Assembly: GCF_040741455.2 (NCBI RefSeq)
Contig: NZ_CP160328.2
Location: 2,173,701 to 2,237,700 of the forward strand
Length of the DNA: 64,000 bases
Direction of reading: 5' to 3'
Origin: Snodgrassella alvi
GTDB lineage: Bacteria > Pseudomonadota > Gammaproteobacteria > Burkholderiales > Neisseriaceae
The notes beneath the pieces were generated by a model, which saw only the letters and a program-made list of their open reading frames with translations, was not told where the DNA came from and made no database searches. Every line of letters begins with the position of its first letter. Position 1 is the first letter of the stretch. A program made the position numbers and the translations under genes. Below are positions 26,996 to 37,224 of this stretch, in pieces.

Positions 26996-27820
26996 ATGGC
27001 CCTGGCCAAGCCTTACCCTCGTGCATTGACTATAGCCGGTTCGGATTCCGGTGGTGGTGCAGGTATACAAGCGGATTTAAAAACTTTTGCCGCACTTGGT
27101 GCCTACGGTACCAGTGTCATTACTGCAATAACAGCACAAAATACTTTTGGTGTGCAAAAGGTCATGGTGGTGACACCGGATATGATTGAGGCACAATGTT
27201 CGGCTGTGATGTCGGATATCCGTATTGATGCGCTCAAAATTGGTATGCTTGCGGATATTGAAAGTATACGTGTCGTTGCAGAGTCTTTGCAGCAATTTCA
27301 TCTGCCTTTTACCGTATTAGATCCGGTAATGGTAGCCACTTCTGGTTCGGCACTTTCTATAGAAAACACCGTGCAAGCTATGAAGCAAATGCTCATGCCG
27401 TTTGCCGATATACTTACTCCTAATTTGTTTGAGCTGGCATTGCTGACTCAGAAAACGATGGCTACTTCTAGTGATGAAATGCTGGAGCAGGGGCAAATTC
27501 TGCTGGATGAAGGTTGTCAGGCTGTTCTGGTCAAAGGCGGGCATCTCAGTGAAGATGAAGAAGCCATAGACTGGTTACTGGAAAAGGATTGCGAACCAGT
27601 TTGCTTTAAGAGTCTGCGTATTAAAACATCTCATACACATGGCACTGGATGTACGCTTTCAGCAGCAATTGCCGCTTTACGTCCACAGCATGAAACTTTA
27701 GCTAATACAGTAGCTGTGGCTAAATGCTATGTGCACGGCGCCATTGAGGCTGGACAGCATTGGCATTTAGGACACGGTTATGGTCCTCTGGCTCATTTCT
27801 GGCGTTTCAAGCATGATTAG
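26996..27820 (+). CDS. thiD: Hydroxymethylpyrimidine/phosphomethylpyrimidine kinase
   Basis: Phosphorylates HMP twice in thiamine synthesis. ALTIAGSDSGGGAGIQADLK at the start, DPVMVATSGSAL in the middle and the ribokinase-fold anion-hole motif HTHGTGCTLSAAIAA near the end are diagnostic. The 274-residue length is normal. Ribosome site GGGAG. I looked for a TPP riboswitch in the 173 bases upstream and saw no THI-box consensus, so it is probably not controlled by thiamine through that route. Confidence 0.95.
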   Translation: MALAKPYPRALTIAGSDSGGGAGIQADLKTFAALGAYGTSVITAITAQNTFGVQKVMVVTPDMIEAQCSAVMSDIRIDALKIGMLADIESIRVVAESLQQFHLPFTVLDPVMVATSGSALSIENTVQAMKQMLMPFADILTPNLFELALLTQKTMATSSDEMLEQGQILLDEGCQAVLVKGGHLSEDEEAIDWLLEKDCEPVCFKSLRIKTSHTHGTGCTLSAAIAALRPQHETLANTVAVAKCYVHGAIEAGQHWHLGHGYGPLAHFWRFKHD

Positions 27821-27905
27821 TGGTTGTATCTGTATGCTAAAATTGGCTGCATGAGTGAGTATCAGGGTAAAGCAGAAATTATCCTAATCGTATAGGGGAG
27901 AACAT

Positions 27906-28565
27906 ATGCAGACATGGCATCAGGCAATTGGTGCAGAAAAACAGCAACCATATTTTCAGCATATTCTGGAAACTGTCCGTGCCGAAAGAATGGCCGGTAA
28001 AATTATTTATCCGCCTGCTCAAGATGTGTTTAATGCATTTAAGTCTACTGAGTTTGCACAGGTAAAAGTGGTGATTCTAGGGCAAGATCCTTATCATGGT
28101 CCGCAACAGGCTCATGGCCTATCTTTCTCAGTTCGGCAGGGAATTGCTATTCCACCATCTTTGGTTAATATTTACAAAGAATTAGCAGACGATATTCCTA
28201 GTTTTCGTATACCACAGCATGGCTATCTGCAACATTGGGCGGAACAAGGTGTATTGCTCCTCAATACAGTTTTAACCGTGCGCGCAGGTCAGGCACATTC
28301 TCATGCTGAGCTGGGCTGGGAAACATTTACTGACCATGTAATTGCTGCACTGAATGCAGAACGTCAGAACGTTGTTTTTATGCTTTGGGGTAGTCATGCA
28401 CAAAAAAAAGGAGCGATGATAAATCGCCAAAAGCATCTGGTACTGACTGCGCCCCATCCTTCTCCTTTATCCGCCTACCGTGGTTTTTTTGGTTGTAAAC
28501 ATTTTTCCAAAGCCAATGCATATCTGCAACAGCACGGTATGGCGCCAATCGATTGGCAAATTTAA
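27906..28565 (+). CDS. ung: Uracil-DNA glycosylase (family 1)
   Basis: Removes uracil from DNA. It has the family-1 water-activating motif [20 protein letters not shown] and the Leu-loop motif [16 protein letters not shown]. The 219-residue length is normal. A strong AGGGGAGA ribosome site precedes the ATG. It lies between thiD and rep on the plus strand with no clear terminators, so some read-through is likely. Confidence 0.97.
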   Translation: MQTWHQAIGAEKQQPYFQHILETVRAERMAGKIIYPPAQDVFNAFKSTEFAQVKVVILGQDPYHGPQQAHGLSFSVRQGIAIPPSLVNIYKELADDIPSFRIPQHGYLQHWAEQGVLLLNTVLTVRAGQAHSHAELGWETFTDHVIAALNAERQNVVFMLWGSHAQKKGAMINRQKHLVLTAPHPSPLSAYRGFFGCKHFSKANAYLQQHGMAPIDWQI

Positions 28566-28650
28566 GTTTACTATCCGGTTCACAGATGTCAGGATTAGCT
28601 GTTATCAGGCAGATGTCTCATCTATTGCGCCGGAAAGTATCTAGTAAATC

Positions 28651-30651
28651 ATGTTGAATCTTAATCCACAACAACATCAGGCTATCCATTATTTGGATGG
28701 GCCGTTACTGGTACTTGCTGGTGCTGGCAGCGGTAAAACGCGTGTGATTACTGAAAAAATTGCCTATCTAATCAAGCAGGCTGGTTATCCACCGCATCAG
28801 ATTGCCGCGATTACGTTTACGAATAAAGCGGCTCGTGAAATGCAAGAGCGTGTAGGGCATTTGTTGCACAAATCGCAGACCCGTGGTTTAAACATCAGCA
28901 CGTTTCATTCATTGGGTATGCGTTTTCTGCGCGAAGAAGCGGCCGCAGCAGGTTATAAAAAACAGTTTTCTATTCTCGACAGTGCCGATGCGGGCAAAAT
29001 TATCAGCGAGTTGCTGGGTAGCAGTGGCCGTGAAATGGTATTTAAGGCACAGCACCAAATTTCATTATGGAAAAACAGCCTGTTGTCACCAGAAACTATT
29101 ATTCGGCAGGCAGATGATAGCTGGACACATCAGATAGGGCAGCTGTACGCCTCTTATCAGGATACTCTAGTAAGTTATCAGGCAGTTGATTTTGATGATT
29201 TAATCCGCATTCCGGTTGAGCTGCTGCAATCAGATGCAGACATCCGCTATAAGTGGCAGCTGCGCCTGCGTTATCTGCTGGTGGATGAATGTCAAGATAC
29301 CAATACTTGCCAGTATGCGCTAATGCGTTTGCTTACAGGGGCGGATGGAAAATTTACTGCTGTAGGCGATGATGACCAGAGCATTTATGCTTGGCGTGGT
29401 GCCAATATGGAAAATCTGCGTCTGTTGCAGCAGGATTATCCGGATTTGAAAATTATCAAGCTGGAGCAAAATTATCGCTCTACTGCGCGTATTCTGCGCG
29501 TGGCCAATCAAGTAATCGCCCATAACCCTAAGTTATTCGCCAAAACTTTATGGAGTGAATATGGGCTTGGCGATATGATTGATGTGATTGCCTGTAAAAA
29601 CGAAACCCATGAGGCCGATTTGGTGGTTAGCCGCATTGCGCACCAGAAACTGGTAGGCGGAGATGCGGTGCATTATCGCGATTTTGCCATCCTGTACAGG
29701 GGTAATCATCAGGCGCGAGTATTTGAAGAAGCTTTGCGCAGCAGACGGATTCCTTACCGTCTTTCTGGTGGGCAGAGTTTTTTTGACAAGGCTGAAATTA
29801 AGGATGTGCTCGCTTATGTGCGCTTACTCGCCAACCCAGATGATGATCCGGCTTTTTTACGCGCGGTGACTACTCCGCGGCGTGGAGTGGGCGAAACGAC
29901 ACTGGCAAAGCTGAACAATTATGCCAAAGTGGCGCAATGCAGCCTGTACGAGGCGGCGCGCAGTATGAGTGCTTTGGCAGAACTATCTGCCAAAAGCCGT
30001 GAGCCTTTACAGCAGTTTATGGCGATGCTGGCGGATTATCAAATACGCGCACGTACTGAAGCAGCTGGCAACTTGCTACACAATCTGTTGTCTGATATTG
30101 CTTATGAAGCACATCTACTGAACACAGAAGAAGGGCGTGCAGGTGAAATCAAGTGGCGTAATGTACTGGATTTGCTCGGCTGGATTAGTAAAAAAGGAGA
30201 GGAAGACGGTAGAAATATACTTGAAATAGCCCAGACCATTGCCCTGATGACCTTGCTGGATGGTAAGGAAGACGAAGATGCGGATATGGTGAGTATGTCC
30301 ACATTGCATGCTTCGAAAGGATTGGAATACCCATATGTGTTTCTTGTTGGTTGTGAAGAAGGCGTTTTTCCGCATGCGGATAGCGTGGAGGAAGGCAATA
30401 TCGATGAAGAGCGCCGGCTGATGTATGTTGGTATTACCCGTGCTCGTCAGACGCTCACGCTGACCCATTGTCATAAGCGCAAACGTGCCGGAACGTGGGA
30501 ATTTCATGAACCCAGCCGTTTCATAGATGAAATGCCGGCAGATGATATACGTTTGCTTGGGCGCAAAGGTAGTGAACCCATTGTCAGTCACTCGGAAGGC
30601 AAAAGTATATTGGCCGGAATGATGGCGCGACTGGACAGTCTGCAATCCTGA
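28651..30651 (+). CDS. rep: ATP-dependent DNA helicase Rep
   Basis: A superfamily 1A 3'-5' helicase that helps forks past bound proteins. Walker A LAGAGSGKTRVITEKIAYL, motif Ia ITFTNKAAREM, motif II LVDECQDTN (Cys where Tyr is usual in DEYQD), motif III GDDDQSIYAWRGA, motif IV KLEQNYRSTARILR and motif VI YVGITRARQTL are present. Length 666 residues, matching Rep more closely than UvrD (about 720). Confidence 0.94.
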   Translation: MLNLNPQQHQAIHYLDGPLLVLAGAGSGKTRVITEKIAYLIKQAGYPPHQIAAITFTNKAAREMQERVGHLLHKSQTRGLNISTFHSLGMRFLREEAAAAGYKKQFSILDSADAGKIISELLGSSGREMVFKAQHQISLWKNSLLSPETIIRQADDSWTHQIGQLYASYQDTLVSYQAVDFDDLIRIPVELLQSDADIRYKWQLRLRYLLVDECQDTNTCQYALMRLLTGADGKFTAVGDDDQSIYAWRGANMENLRLLQQDYPDLKIIKLEQNYRSTARILRVANQVIAHNPKLFAKTLWSEYGLGDMIDVIACKNETHEADLVVSRIAHQKLVGGDAVHYRDFAILYRGNHQARVFEEALRSRRIPYRLSGGQSFFDKAEIKDVLAYVRLLANPDDDPAFLRAVTTPRRGVGETTLAKLNNYAKVAQCSLYEAARSMSALAELSAKSREPLQQFMAMLADYQIRARTEAAGNLLHNLLSDIAYEAHLLNTEEGRAGEIKWRNVLDLLGWISKKGEEDGRNILEIAQTIALMTLLDGKEDEDADMVSMSTLHASKGLEYPYVFLVGCEEGVFPHADSVEEGNIDEERRLMYVGITRARQTLTLTHCHKRKRAGTWEFHEPSRFIDEMPADDIRLLGRKGSEPIVSHSEGKSILAGMMARLDSLQS

Positions 30652-30747
30652 TGGTGCCTTAACATCAGCAGCATGTGATGTTGCTGGTTCCATGTTAAAC
30701 TACATCCTGTTTGCTGCTCGTGCAGTTTATTGATTATGGAAAAAATT

Positions 30748-31230
30748 ATGAAAATCGCCAAAAACTCTGTAGTGACGCTGGATTATGAAATGTTTGATGC
30801 AGATAACCAGCTGATAGATAAAACGGAAGAACCTATCAGCTATCTGCATGGTGGTTATGATGGTATTTTCCCGTTGGTGGAAGAACAGTTGCACGATAAA
30901 GCAGTTGGCGATGTAGTAGATGTTACATTGTCTCCGGATGATGCTTTTGGCGAGCAGGAGGAAGATCTGATTCGCATCGAACCACTGGATGTGTTTCCGG
31001 TAGAAGTAGAAGTGGGCATGATGTTCGAAGCTGACGATCCAGAAACTGGTGAAGTGATGGTATACCGTATCACCGATGTGGCTGATGGTAAAGCCGTAGT
31101 GGATGGTAATCATCCCTTAGCCGGCCAGCGCATTCGCTTTAAAGCAACTGTAAAAGACATCCGCCCAGCTACTGCAGAAGAGCTGGAACACGGCCATGTA
31201 CATGGTGCCCACGACCACCATCATCACTAA
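30748..31230 (+). CDS. slyD: FKBP-type peptidyl-prolyl isomerase SlyD
   Basis: A cytoplasmic prolyl isomerase and metallochaperone. MKIAKNSVVTLDYEMFD begins the FKBP domain, interrupted by the chaperone (IF) domain (about residues 65-125), which returns to the FKBP fold before the tail. The C-terminus is a short His-rich tail (HGHVHGAHDHHHH) that likely binds nickel or zinc, but it lacks the cysteines of the E. coli tail. Start: ATG 30748; an in-frame ATG four codons earlier is also possible. Confidence 0.93.
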   Translation: MKIAKNSVVTLDYEMFDADNQLIDKTEEPISYLHGGYDGIFPLVEEQLHDKAVGDVVDVTLSPDDAFGEQEEDLIRIEPLDVFPVEVEVGMMFEADDPETGEVMVYRITDVADGKAVVDGNHPLAGQRIRFKATVKDIRPATAEELEHGHVHGAHDHHHH

Positions 31231-31271
31231 TACATTACATCAATACGATTGTAACTGAATCTGTATAAAGA

Positions 31272-31312
31272 AAAGGGAATATTCATTATGATATGAATAT
31301 TCCCTTTATTAG
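31272..31312 (+). terminator. Terminator of slyD
   Basis: A perfect 15-bp stem, AAAGGGAATATTCAT (31272-31286) / ATGAATATTCCCTTT (31293-31307), with a 6-nt loop and a following T-rich tail. Confidence 0.85.
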
Positions 31313-31405
31313 TATTTTATGAGTGATACCAACAGTATTGTACTGATGAGCCATTGTTAATTATCTGAAAGTTGTCAGTTCACAGTATTTAGGTCAGGCG
31401 GTATC

Positions 31406-34135
31406 ATGCTCACACACAACTGTTACCAATTCAACAGCAACATGACTCCTGCACACATTCTCGCCACAGCCCGTCCATATTCATTGTTTCTCAGCCGTCT
31501 GCTAGATAATTATTTGCTCGACCAGAACAAACTTTTTCCATGGCTGGAAAGACGTCTGACGTTGGAAGATTTTCACGGTTTTGCCAACTGGACACAATTG
31601 CAGGCTGGTGAAAATGAGGCAGAGTTGAAACGCCAGTTGCGCCTGCTGCGCCGCCATGTAATTGCACATATCATGGCGCGCGATCTGGCACGGGTGAGTG
31701 ATTTACAGGAAGTCACCACCACCATAACTCATCTAGCTGATTTCACCATCAATATCGCTGAACAGTATGCACATGCTTATTATGCTGGACTATATGGCGA
31801 ACCAATTGGCGCCCTCAGCAATACATTTCAGCGGCTGAGTATAGTGGGCATGGGCAAGATGGGTGGATATGAACTGAATGTTTCCTCTGATATAGATTTA
31901 ATTTTTGTTTTTCCGGAAGCTGGCGACACCGACGGTAAACGCCAGAAAAGCAATCAGGAATTTTTCACCAAAGTTGGCCAGAAAATCATATCGCTACTGA
32001 ATGATATTACTGGTGACGGGCAGGTTTTCCGCGTAGATATGCGATTGCGTCCAGATGGTGATGCTGGGGCATTGGTAATAAATGAAACCGCGCTGGAACA
32101 ATATCTGATACAGCAAGGACGGGAATGGGAGCGCTATGCATGGACTAAGGCTCGATTAATAACCGACTATCCGAATCATATCGCTGCACTTGTACGGCCG
32201 TTTGTGTACCGTAAATATCTGGATTTCAATGCCTACGATGCCATGCGCAATCTGCATCAGCAAATTCAGCGTGAAGTGACCCGCAAAGGCATGGCGGACA
32301 ATATCAAACTGGGTGCCGGTGGCATTCGTGAAGTGGAATTTATTGCACAGATTTTCCAGTTGATACGTGGCGGTCAGATACGCAGCCTGCAACTAAAAGG
32401 CACACAGGAAACACTGCATGCCTTGCAGGAACAAGGCATGCTGTCAGCAGAAAATGTTGATATCTTGCTACAGGCTTACCATTTTCTGAGAGATACCGAA
32501 CACCGCTTACAATATTGGGATGATCAGCAAACGCAGATGCTGCCGGCCGGCACAGAGCAGCAACAAATGCTAGCAAAAAGTATGGGCTATGCCGATTATG
32601 AGCACTACCTTTTTGCATTGAATCAGCACCGTTGTGCTGTTAACCAGATTTTCAATGCCATTTTCACTGAGCCGGACGATAAGGCTAAAGCACAAGATCC
32701 TGATATGGTACGCGTTTGGCAGGTTGACAGTGATAGCGAAGAAAAAACTTCTTTACTAACAGCACATGGCTTTAATGCTCATAATGTAATTCAGCGTCTG
32801 CAACAACTACATCATGGCAGTCAGTACCGGCAGCTATCGTCATCTGCGCAACAGCGTTTTGATGACATGATTCCGTCTGTACTGAGCGTAGCAGCCAGAT
32901 ATCCGCAGCCAGATATTACATTAACCCGATTGCTTGATTTTGTAGAAACCATTGCTCGGCGCAGTTCATATTTGGCCTTTATGCATGAGCATCCCGAAGC
33001 TTTAGATAAACTGGCCGGACTCATGAGTCAAAGCAGCTGGGTTGCTACATACTTACAGCGGCATCCGGTATTATTGGACGAACTGCTTAGCAATGAACTA
33101 ATGCGCAAGGATACTGATTGGACAGTACATGCGCAGGAGCTGACAAAGTTGTTGGATGATTGCCATGATGATGTCGAGGCGCAAATGGATGTTCTGCGCC
33201 GGTTTCAGCATGCATGGACTTTTCGTCTGGCGGTACAGGATTTGGCCGGTTTGTGGACAGTAGAAGGGTTGTCAGATCAGCTTTCTGCACTGGCAGACCT
33301 AATTATACAAAATGCACTGAATAGAGTATGGGCGCAATTACCACGACGTCACACTGAAACCCCGCATTTTGCTGTGATTGGTTATGGCAAACTGGGGGGT
33401 AAAGAATTAGGTTATACCTCAGATTTGGATTTGGTTTATGTATTTGATGATAACCATCCCGATGCTATTGATACATATACACGTCTGGCCCGTCGTCTTA
33501 CCAGCTGGCTAACAGTACCAACCGGTGCAGGTACACTTTACGATATTGATTTACGGCTGCGCCCGAATGGCGATTCAGGTTTTACTGTTACCCATATACA
33601 GGCATTCGAACGCTATGAACGTGAAAGTGCATGGACTTGGGAGCATCAGGCCCTAACCCGAGCCCGCTTCATTGGTGGCGACAGCAACGTGGGCATACGA
33701 TTTGATGGGGTACGTAGCGAAATTTTATGCCGCAAACGTGATACCGTCTCTTTAAGCAACGAAATCATCGCTATGCGCGAAAAAATGTTTCCTACACATC
33801 CACCCGTAGACACAAATGTAAAATATGCCCGCGGCGGAGTAGTGGATGTGGAATTTATCGTGCAGTATCTGATACTGGCACATGTGCATCAGTATCCGCA
33901 ATTACTAAACAATTACGGTAATATTGCCTTGCTCAGCATCGCTGCCGAATTGGGGCTAGTAGACAGCTGTAAGGCCGAAGGCAGTCGCATGGCATATCGG
34001 TATTATCGCCAGCAACAGCACAACACTCGTTTGCGCGACGCTGTCAACACCAACATAGACGCCACTTTGCTCTCCAATTATCAGGTCGTAAAGCAGCTTT
34101 GGACACAAGTATTTGGAGTAAAGCCAAAAGAATAA
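31406..34135 (+). CDS. glnE: Glutamate-ammonia-ligase adenylyltransferase (bifunctional)
   Basis: Adenylylates and deadenylylates glutamine synthetase in response to PII. Two nucleotidyltransferase halves are visible: GMGKMGGYELNVSSDIDLIF (about residue 149) and GYGKLGGKELGYTSDLDLVY (about residue 655), each with the G-S-x-D-x-D pattern and a following helical GlnD-PII-uridylyltransferase-like domain. 909 residues, normal for GlnE. The ATG at 31406 has a GGCGG ribosome site; the internal ATG at 31442 has none. Confidence 0.96.
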   Translation: MLTHNCYQFNSNMTPAHILATARPYSLFLSRLLDNYLLDQNKLFPWLERRLTLEDFHGFANWTQLQAGENEAELKRQLRLLRRHVIAHIMARDLARVSDLQEVTTTITHLADFTINIAEQYAHAYYAGLYGEPIGALSNTFQRLSIVGMGKMGGYELNVSSDIDLIFVFPEAGDTDGKRQKSNQEFFTKVGQKIISLLNDITGDGQVFRVDMRLRPDGDAGALVINETALEQYLIQQGREWERYAWTKARLITDYPNHIAALVRPFVYRKYLDFNAYDAMRNLHQQIQREVTRKGMADNIKLGAGGIREVEFIAQIFQLIRGGQIRSLQLKGTQETLHALQEQGMLSAENVDILLQAYHFLRDTEHRLQYWDDQQTQMLPAGTEQQQMLAKSMGYADYEHYLFALNQHRCAVNQIFNAIFTEPDDKAKAQDPDMVRVWQVDSDSEEKTSLLTAHGFNAHNVIQRLQQLHHGSQYRQLSSSAQQRFDDMIPSVLSVAARYPQPDITLTRLLDFVETIARRSSYLAFMHEHPEALDKLAGLMSQSSWVATYLQRHPVLLDELLSNELMRKDTDWTVHAQELTKLLDDCHDDVEAQMDVLRRFQHAWTFRLAVQDLAGLWTVEGLSDQLSALADLIIQNALNRVWAQLPRRHTETPHFAVIGYGKLGGKELGYTSDLDLVYVFDDNHPDAIDTYTRLARRLTSWLTVPTGAGTLYDIDLRLRPNGDSGFTVTHIQAFERYERESAWTWEHQALTRARFIGGDSNVGIRFDGVRSEILCRKRDTVSLSNEIIAMREKMFPTHPPVDTNVKYARGGVVDVEFIVQYLILAHVHQYPQLLNNYGNIALLSIAAELGLVDSCKAEGSRMAYRYYRQQQHNTRLRDAVNTNIDATLLSNYQVVKQLWTQVFGVKPKE

Positions 34136-34275
34136 TTTCATCTTTTTGCCATGGACAAGTGCAAACGTAAAATCCTTATTCCTCAGTAGCATTACTCCAA
34201 TGTGCTGCTTGAAAGAAACAAAGCAGACAGCGTACAATCAAAGGCCGCACTACCTTTTCAAACTGGTCTAACGTA

Positions 34276-34944
34276 GTGAACCAACTGATATTTGACTTTG
34301 ATGATCGCAGCTATCCCGGATTTGACAAATTTCTCGGCCATACCAACGCCGAACTGATTTATGTTTTACAGCAGCAGGCAGATCCGTTTATCTTTGTTTG
34401 GGGCGAAGCCGGTAGCGGTAAAAGCCATTTACTAAAAGCATGGGTAGCGCAGGCGCAATCGCGCGGTCTGAAAGCCGAATATGTTGACGCTGCGAGCGAA
34501 GGACTTGGTTATTGGCTGTTTGACCTCGATTGCGTTGCTGTGGATCAGATTGAATTACTCAGCCCTGCCGAGCAGCAGCAGCTTTTTTCTTTATTCAACC
34601 ACTTTCGCAATACCCGTCAGGGCAATCTGCTTTTAAGCTCTGCCATCCCCCCCCAGCAGCTTATGATTCGCGAAGATTTACGTACCCGTATGGCTTTTTG
34701 TTTGGTATATGAAATCAAACCATTAAGCGACGAAGAGAAATTTAACGCATTGGTAGGCATGGCACGGGCTCGGCAAATACCGGTGGATGCTGAAGTTATC
34801 CGTTATCTGCTGGCTCACTGGCGCCGCGATTTGGACAGTCTATTGCTAATGCTCAATACCTTAAATGATTATTCACTTGCGCAGGGGCGGCGCATCACTC
34901 TTACCTTACTGCGGCAGCTACTTAAACAACAGGAACATGCATGA
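34276..34944 (+). CDS. hda: DnaA regulatory inactivator Hda
   Basis: Hda works with the sliding clamp to stimulate ATP hydrolysis by DnaA. The N-terminus MNQLIFDFDD contains a plausible clamp-binding motif (QLIFDF). The AAA+ domain has Walker A GEAGSGKSH (residues 43-51), LFDLDCVAVDQIELL in the Walker B position and REDLRTRM (arginine finger region). 222 residues, without the DNA-binding domain of DnaA. The start codon is GTG. Its stop overlaps the next gene by four bases. Confidence 0.92.
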   Translation: MNQLIFDFDDRSYPGFDKFLGHTNAELIYVLQQQADPFIFVWGEAGSGKSHLLKAWVAQAQSRGLKAEYVDAASEGLGYWLFDLDCVAVDQIELLSPAEQQQLFSLFNHFRNTRQGNLLLSSAIPPQQLMIREDLRTRMAFCLVYEIKPLSDEEKFNALVGMARARQIPVDAEVIRYLLAHWRRDLDSLLLMLNTLNDYSLAQGRRITLTLLRQLLKQQEHA

Positions 34945-35606
34945 ATCTGGCTATTTTTGACCTTGACCATACTCTGATTAATTGTGATTCGGATAACGAA
35001 TGGCCGAAGTACCTGATGCAGAAAGGACTGGTCGACAAAGCGTTTGTTGACATGAAAAACAATAAATTCTATCAGGATTACCTAAATGGCTGTCTTGATA
35101 TAGATGAATTCCTGCAATTCCAGCTCGCACCTCTGGCACGATTTACCCGTGCCGAACTGGACAGCATGCATAGCGAATACATGCATGACTTTATCGTATC
35201 GCATATTTCCACTATGGCAAAAATGCTGGTACAGGGGCATCGTGATGCTGGAGATGAAATGTTGCTATTATCGGCTACAAATGAGTTTATTATTGCCCCG
35301 ATTGCAAAAACATTTGGTATTCAGAATATTATCGGCGTACAGTTAGAAACTGATGCAGCAGGTAACTATACCGGACGCTACGTAGGCACACCCAGCTTTA
35401 AAGAAGGCAAAGTTATCCGTCTGCAACAATGGTTGGCACAACGAGGGCAACAACTGAGCGATTTTACCAAAGTTTATTTTTACAGCGATTCACATAACGA
35501 TTTACCGCTCCTGCAACTAGTAACTGACCCGGTAGCCGTCAATCCTGATGAAAAATTAGCACAGTATGCCCACCGCCATGGCTGGCCGATACTCAATTTC
35601 ATGTAA
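34941..35606 (+). CDS. HAD-IB family phosphatase (SerB-like)
   Basis: A 221-residue haloacid-dehalogenase-family hydrolase. Motif I IFDLDHTLI has the catalytic Asp7 and Asp9; motif II is in LLSATNEFII; the Lys of motif III lies in SFKEGKVIRL; motif IV YSDSHNDLPLL has the metal-binding aspartates. It belongs to the phosphoserine-phosphatase-like HAD-IB class, but the substrate is unknown. It is translationally coupled to hda by an ATGA overlap. Confidence 0.9.
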   Translation: MNLAIFDLDHTLINCDSDNEWPKYLMQKGLVDKAFVDMKNNKFYQDYLNGCLDIDEFLQFQLAPLARFTRAELDSMHSEYMHDFIVSHISTMAKMLVQGHRDAGDEMLLLSATNEFIIAPIAKTFGIQNIIGVQLETDAAGNYTGRYVGTPSFKEGKVIRLQQWLAQRGQQLSDFTKVYFYSDSHNDLPLLQLVTDPVAVNPDEKLAQYAHRHGWPILNFM

Positions 35607-35617
35607 AAGGATGCATC

Positions 35618-36094
35618 ATGAATATCGCAGAAAATGTGCAAATTGTTGATTACAGTGACCGCTATCATTCTGCTTTTCGTGATTTGAATGCAGCGTGGAT
35701 AGCTAAATATTTCGAAATGGAAGACAGTGATTATCAGCTACTGGATAATCCCAGACAAGCCATCCTAGACAAAGGCGGCCACATACTGGTGGCACTGGAA
35801 AACGGCAAACCAGTAGGCGTATGTGCCCTGATAAAGCAGCATGGTGACCCATATGATTATGAGCTAGCCAAATTAGCAGTGGCCCCAGAGGCACAGGGCA
35901 AACATATTGGCAGACATTTGATAGAGGCAATCATTGCCAAAGCCAGAGAAGAGGGCGCAAAAAAACTTTATGTAGAAAGCCATACTAGTTTGAAACCGGC
36001 CATCCATCTTTATCAGCAAGCCGGATTTAAAGAAATTGCCAACCTTCACAGCACATTCAACAGAGTCAACATCCAGATGGAACTGAATCTGTAA
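35618..36094 (+). CDS. GNAT family N-acetyltransferase
   Basis: A 158-residue acetyltransferase with the acetyl-CoA motif VAPEAQGKHIGRHLIEAIIA (Q/R-x-x-G-x-G/A) and the C-terminal IHLYQQAGFKEI block. It starts 11 bases after the HAD phosphatase with an AAAAGGA ribosome site and ends at a strong terminator, so it closes the hda operon. The substrate is unknown. Confidence 0.88.
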   Translation: MNIAENVQIVDYSDRYHSAFRDLNAAWIAKYFEMEDSDYQLLDNPRQAILDKGGHILVALENGKPVGVCALIKQHGDPYDYELAKLAVAPEAQGKHIGRHLIEAIIAKAREEGAKKLYVESHTSLKPAIHLYQQAGFKEIANLHSTFNRVNIQMELNL

Positions 36095-36118
36095 TCCATT
36101 AAATTTTCCATATATAGT

Positions 36119-36158
36119 AAAATCTGTGAATCTGCTTGTTAGATTCACAGATTTTTTG
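36119..36158 (+). terminator. Terminator of the hda operon
   Basis: A perfect 15-bp stem, AAAATCTGTGAATCT (36119-36133) / AGATTCACAGATTTT (36141-36155), with a 7-nt loop and a T-run. Confidence 0.9.
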
Positions 36159-37224
36159 ATCCAAAACCTAATTTTGAGCTGATGTAGGCACTAAAAAGGT
36201 GATTGTCATTAGAGCATTGCCTGATTTCATTTATCCAACAGCATAATCTGTTAATTAAAGCATTAGACTGTCAGCATATTTTCAAAAATATAAACGTTGT
36301 GGATACAATAACGTTATTCTAAAACCGTTAATTATATAAATTTAATATCAATTGTATAAACACCTGACTTCCTTCTCCTAAGTAAAAATACTAAATCATT
36401 CTGCCTAAATAAACCCTCTTTATATTCTCTGGTATATCAGAATTGAAGATGAATGCGACAGGTAAATTATTGATTAAACGTAAAGACTATTTATTAATTG
36501 AGAAAATGAATCACGAAGTTATATCTCAATCAAAAGCTTTGAATAAAATGCCTGATTTTTAACAGCATAGTGTCTTCTATAAGACTGGCTGGCCAGAATA
36601 CCATATGTAAATCAATGAAATATTTTAAATGGCCAAATAAAATAGATTTCAATAAAGCATCCAGAGACAAACAGATACCACAAAAAATAAAATTTATGCT
36701 TTCATTATAGTGGTTTATAGCATCTTTTGATTGATTGCAGAAAAATACTGCCATCCAATACAAGATTGCGATTATATTTTGAGGAACCTAATTCGCATTT
36801 GAGTATGGTTTTATAATCATGCAAATCACATAATGATAAGTTAAGATTTCTTTATACAAATTAGGTTATGAAAGTCAGCTACAAAATATTAAAAAGCAAT
36901 AAATCTAATTTTTTTAGAAGTAAATAAATATTTGGTAGAGTAGGGCTAATTTATTAACATAAAGCTAAATTTTCTATACATGCTCTATTCCATATATGGC
37001 TAGTATAAAAAATGCCAATGCATGGGTAAAAGCTGATATTTCTAAAAGATGGCAGTTGATTATACTGACAATAAAACGGTGCATGATTTTGTTAAATAAC
37101 GCTATAATGTGAACTACTTTTATCAATGCCTATGATTTATAAATTGCTCTGATAGAAGTGACTTTTAGCGTGCTCTTTCAAGAACAGCTTATTGGTGTTG
37201 AAAAACCTAAGACTGAGAACAGAT
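36159..37224. other. Long AT-rich gap upstream of maeB
   Basis: About 1.07 kb with no convincing full gene. It holds one short frame (36449-36562, listed separately), a 77-codon minus-strand frame I do not believe, and a -10-like TATAAT at 37103-37108 about 115 bases before maeB, without a good -35. The many stops in all frames and low GC suggest either decayed coding DNA or a long leader/regulatory region. Confidence 0.45.
36449..36562 (+). pseudogene. Short frame of 37 codons, possible gene remnant
   Basis: Reads MNATGKLLIKRKDY then LLIEKMNHEVISQSKALNK before a stop. The residue mix (Lys, Glu and Ile rich, amphipathic) looks protein-like, but no family is recognisable, no ribosome site precedes it, and the following DNA is full of stops. 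It could be the remains of a longer gene or chance. Confidence 0.2.

Noticed and set aside
36530-36763. 77-codon minus-strand frame in the gap before maeB
   Set aside because: Hydrophobic and Phe/Ile rich as expected from AT-rich DNA, no ribosome site, no recognisable family.
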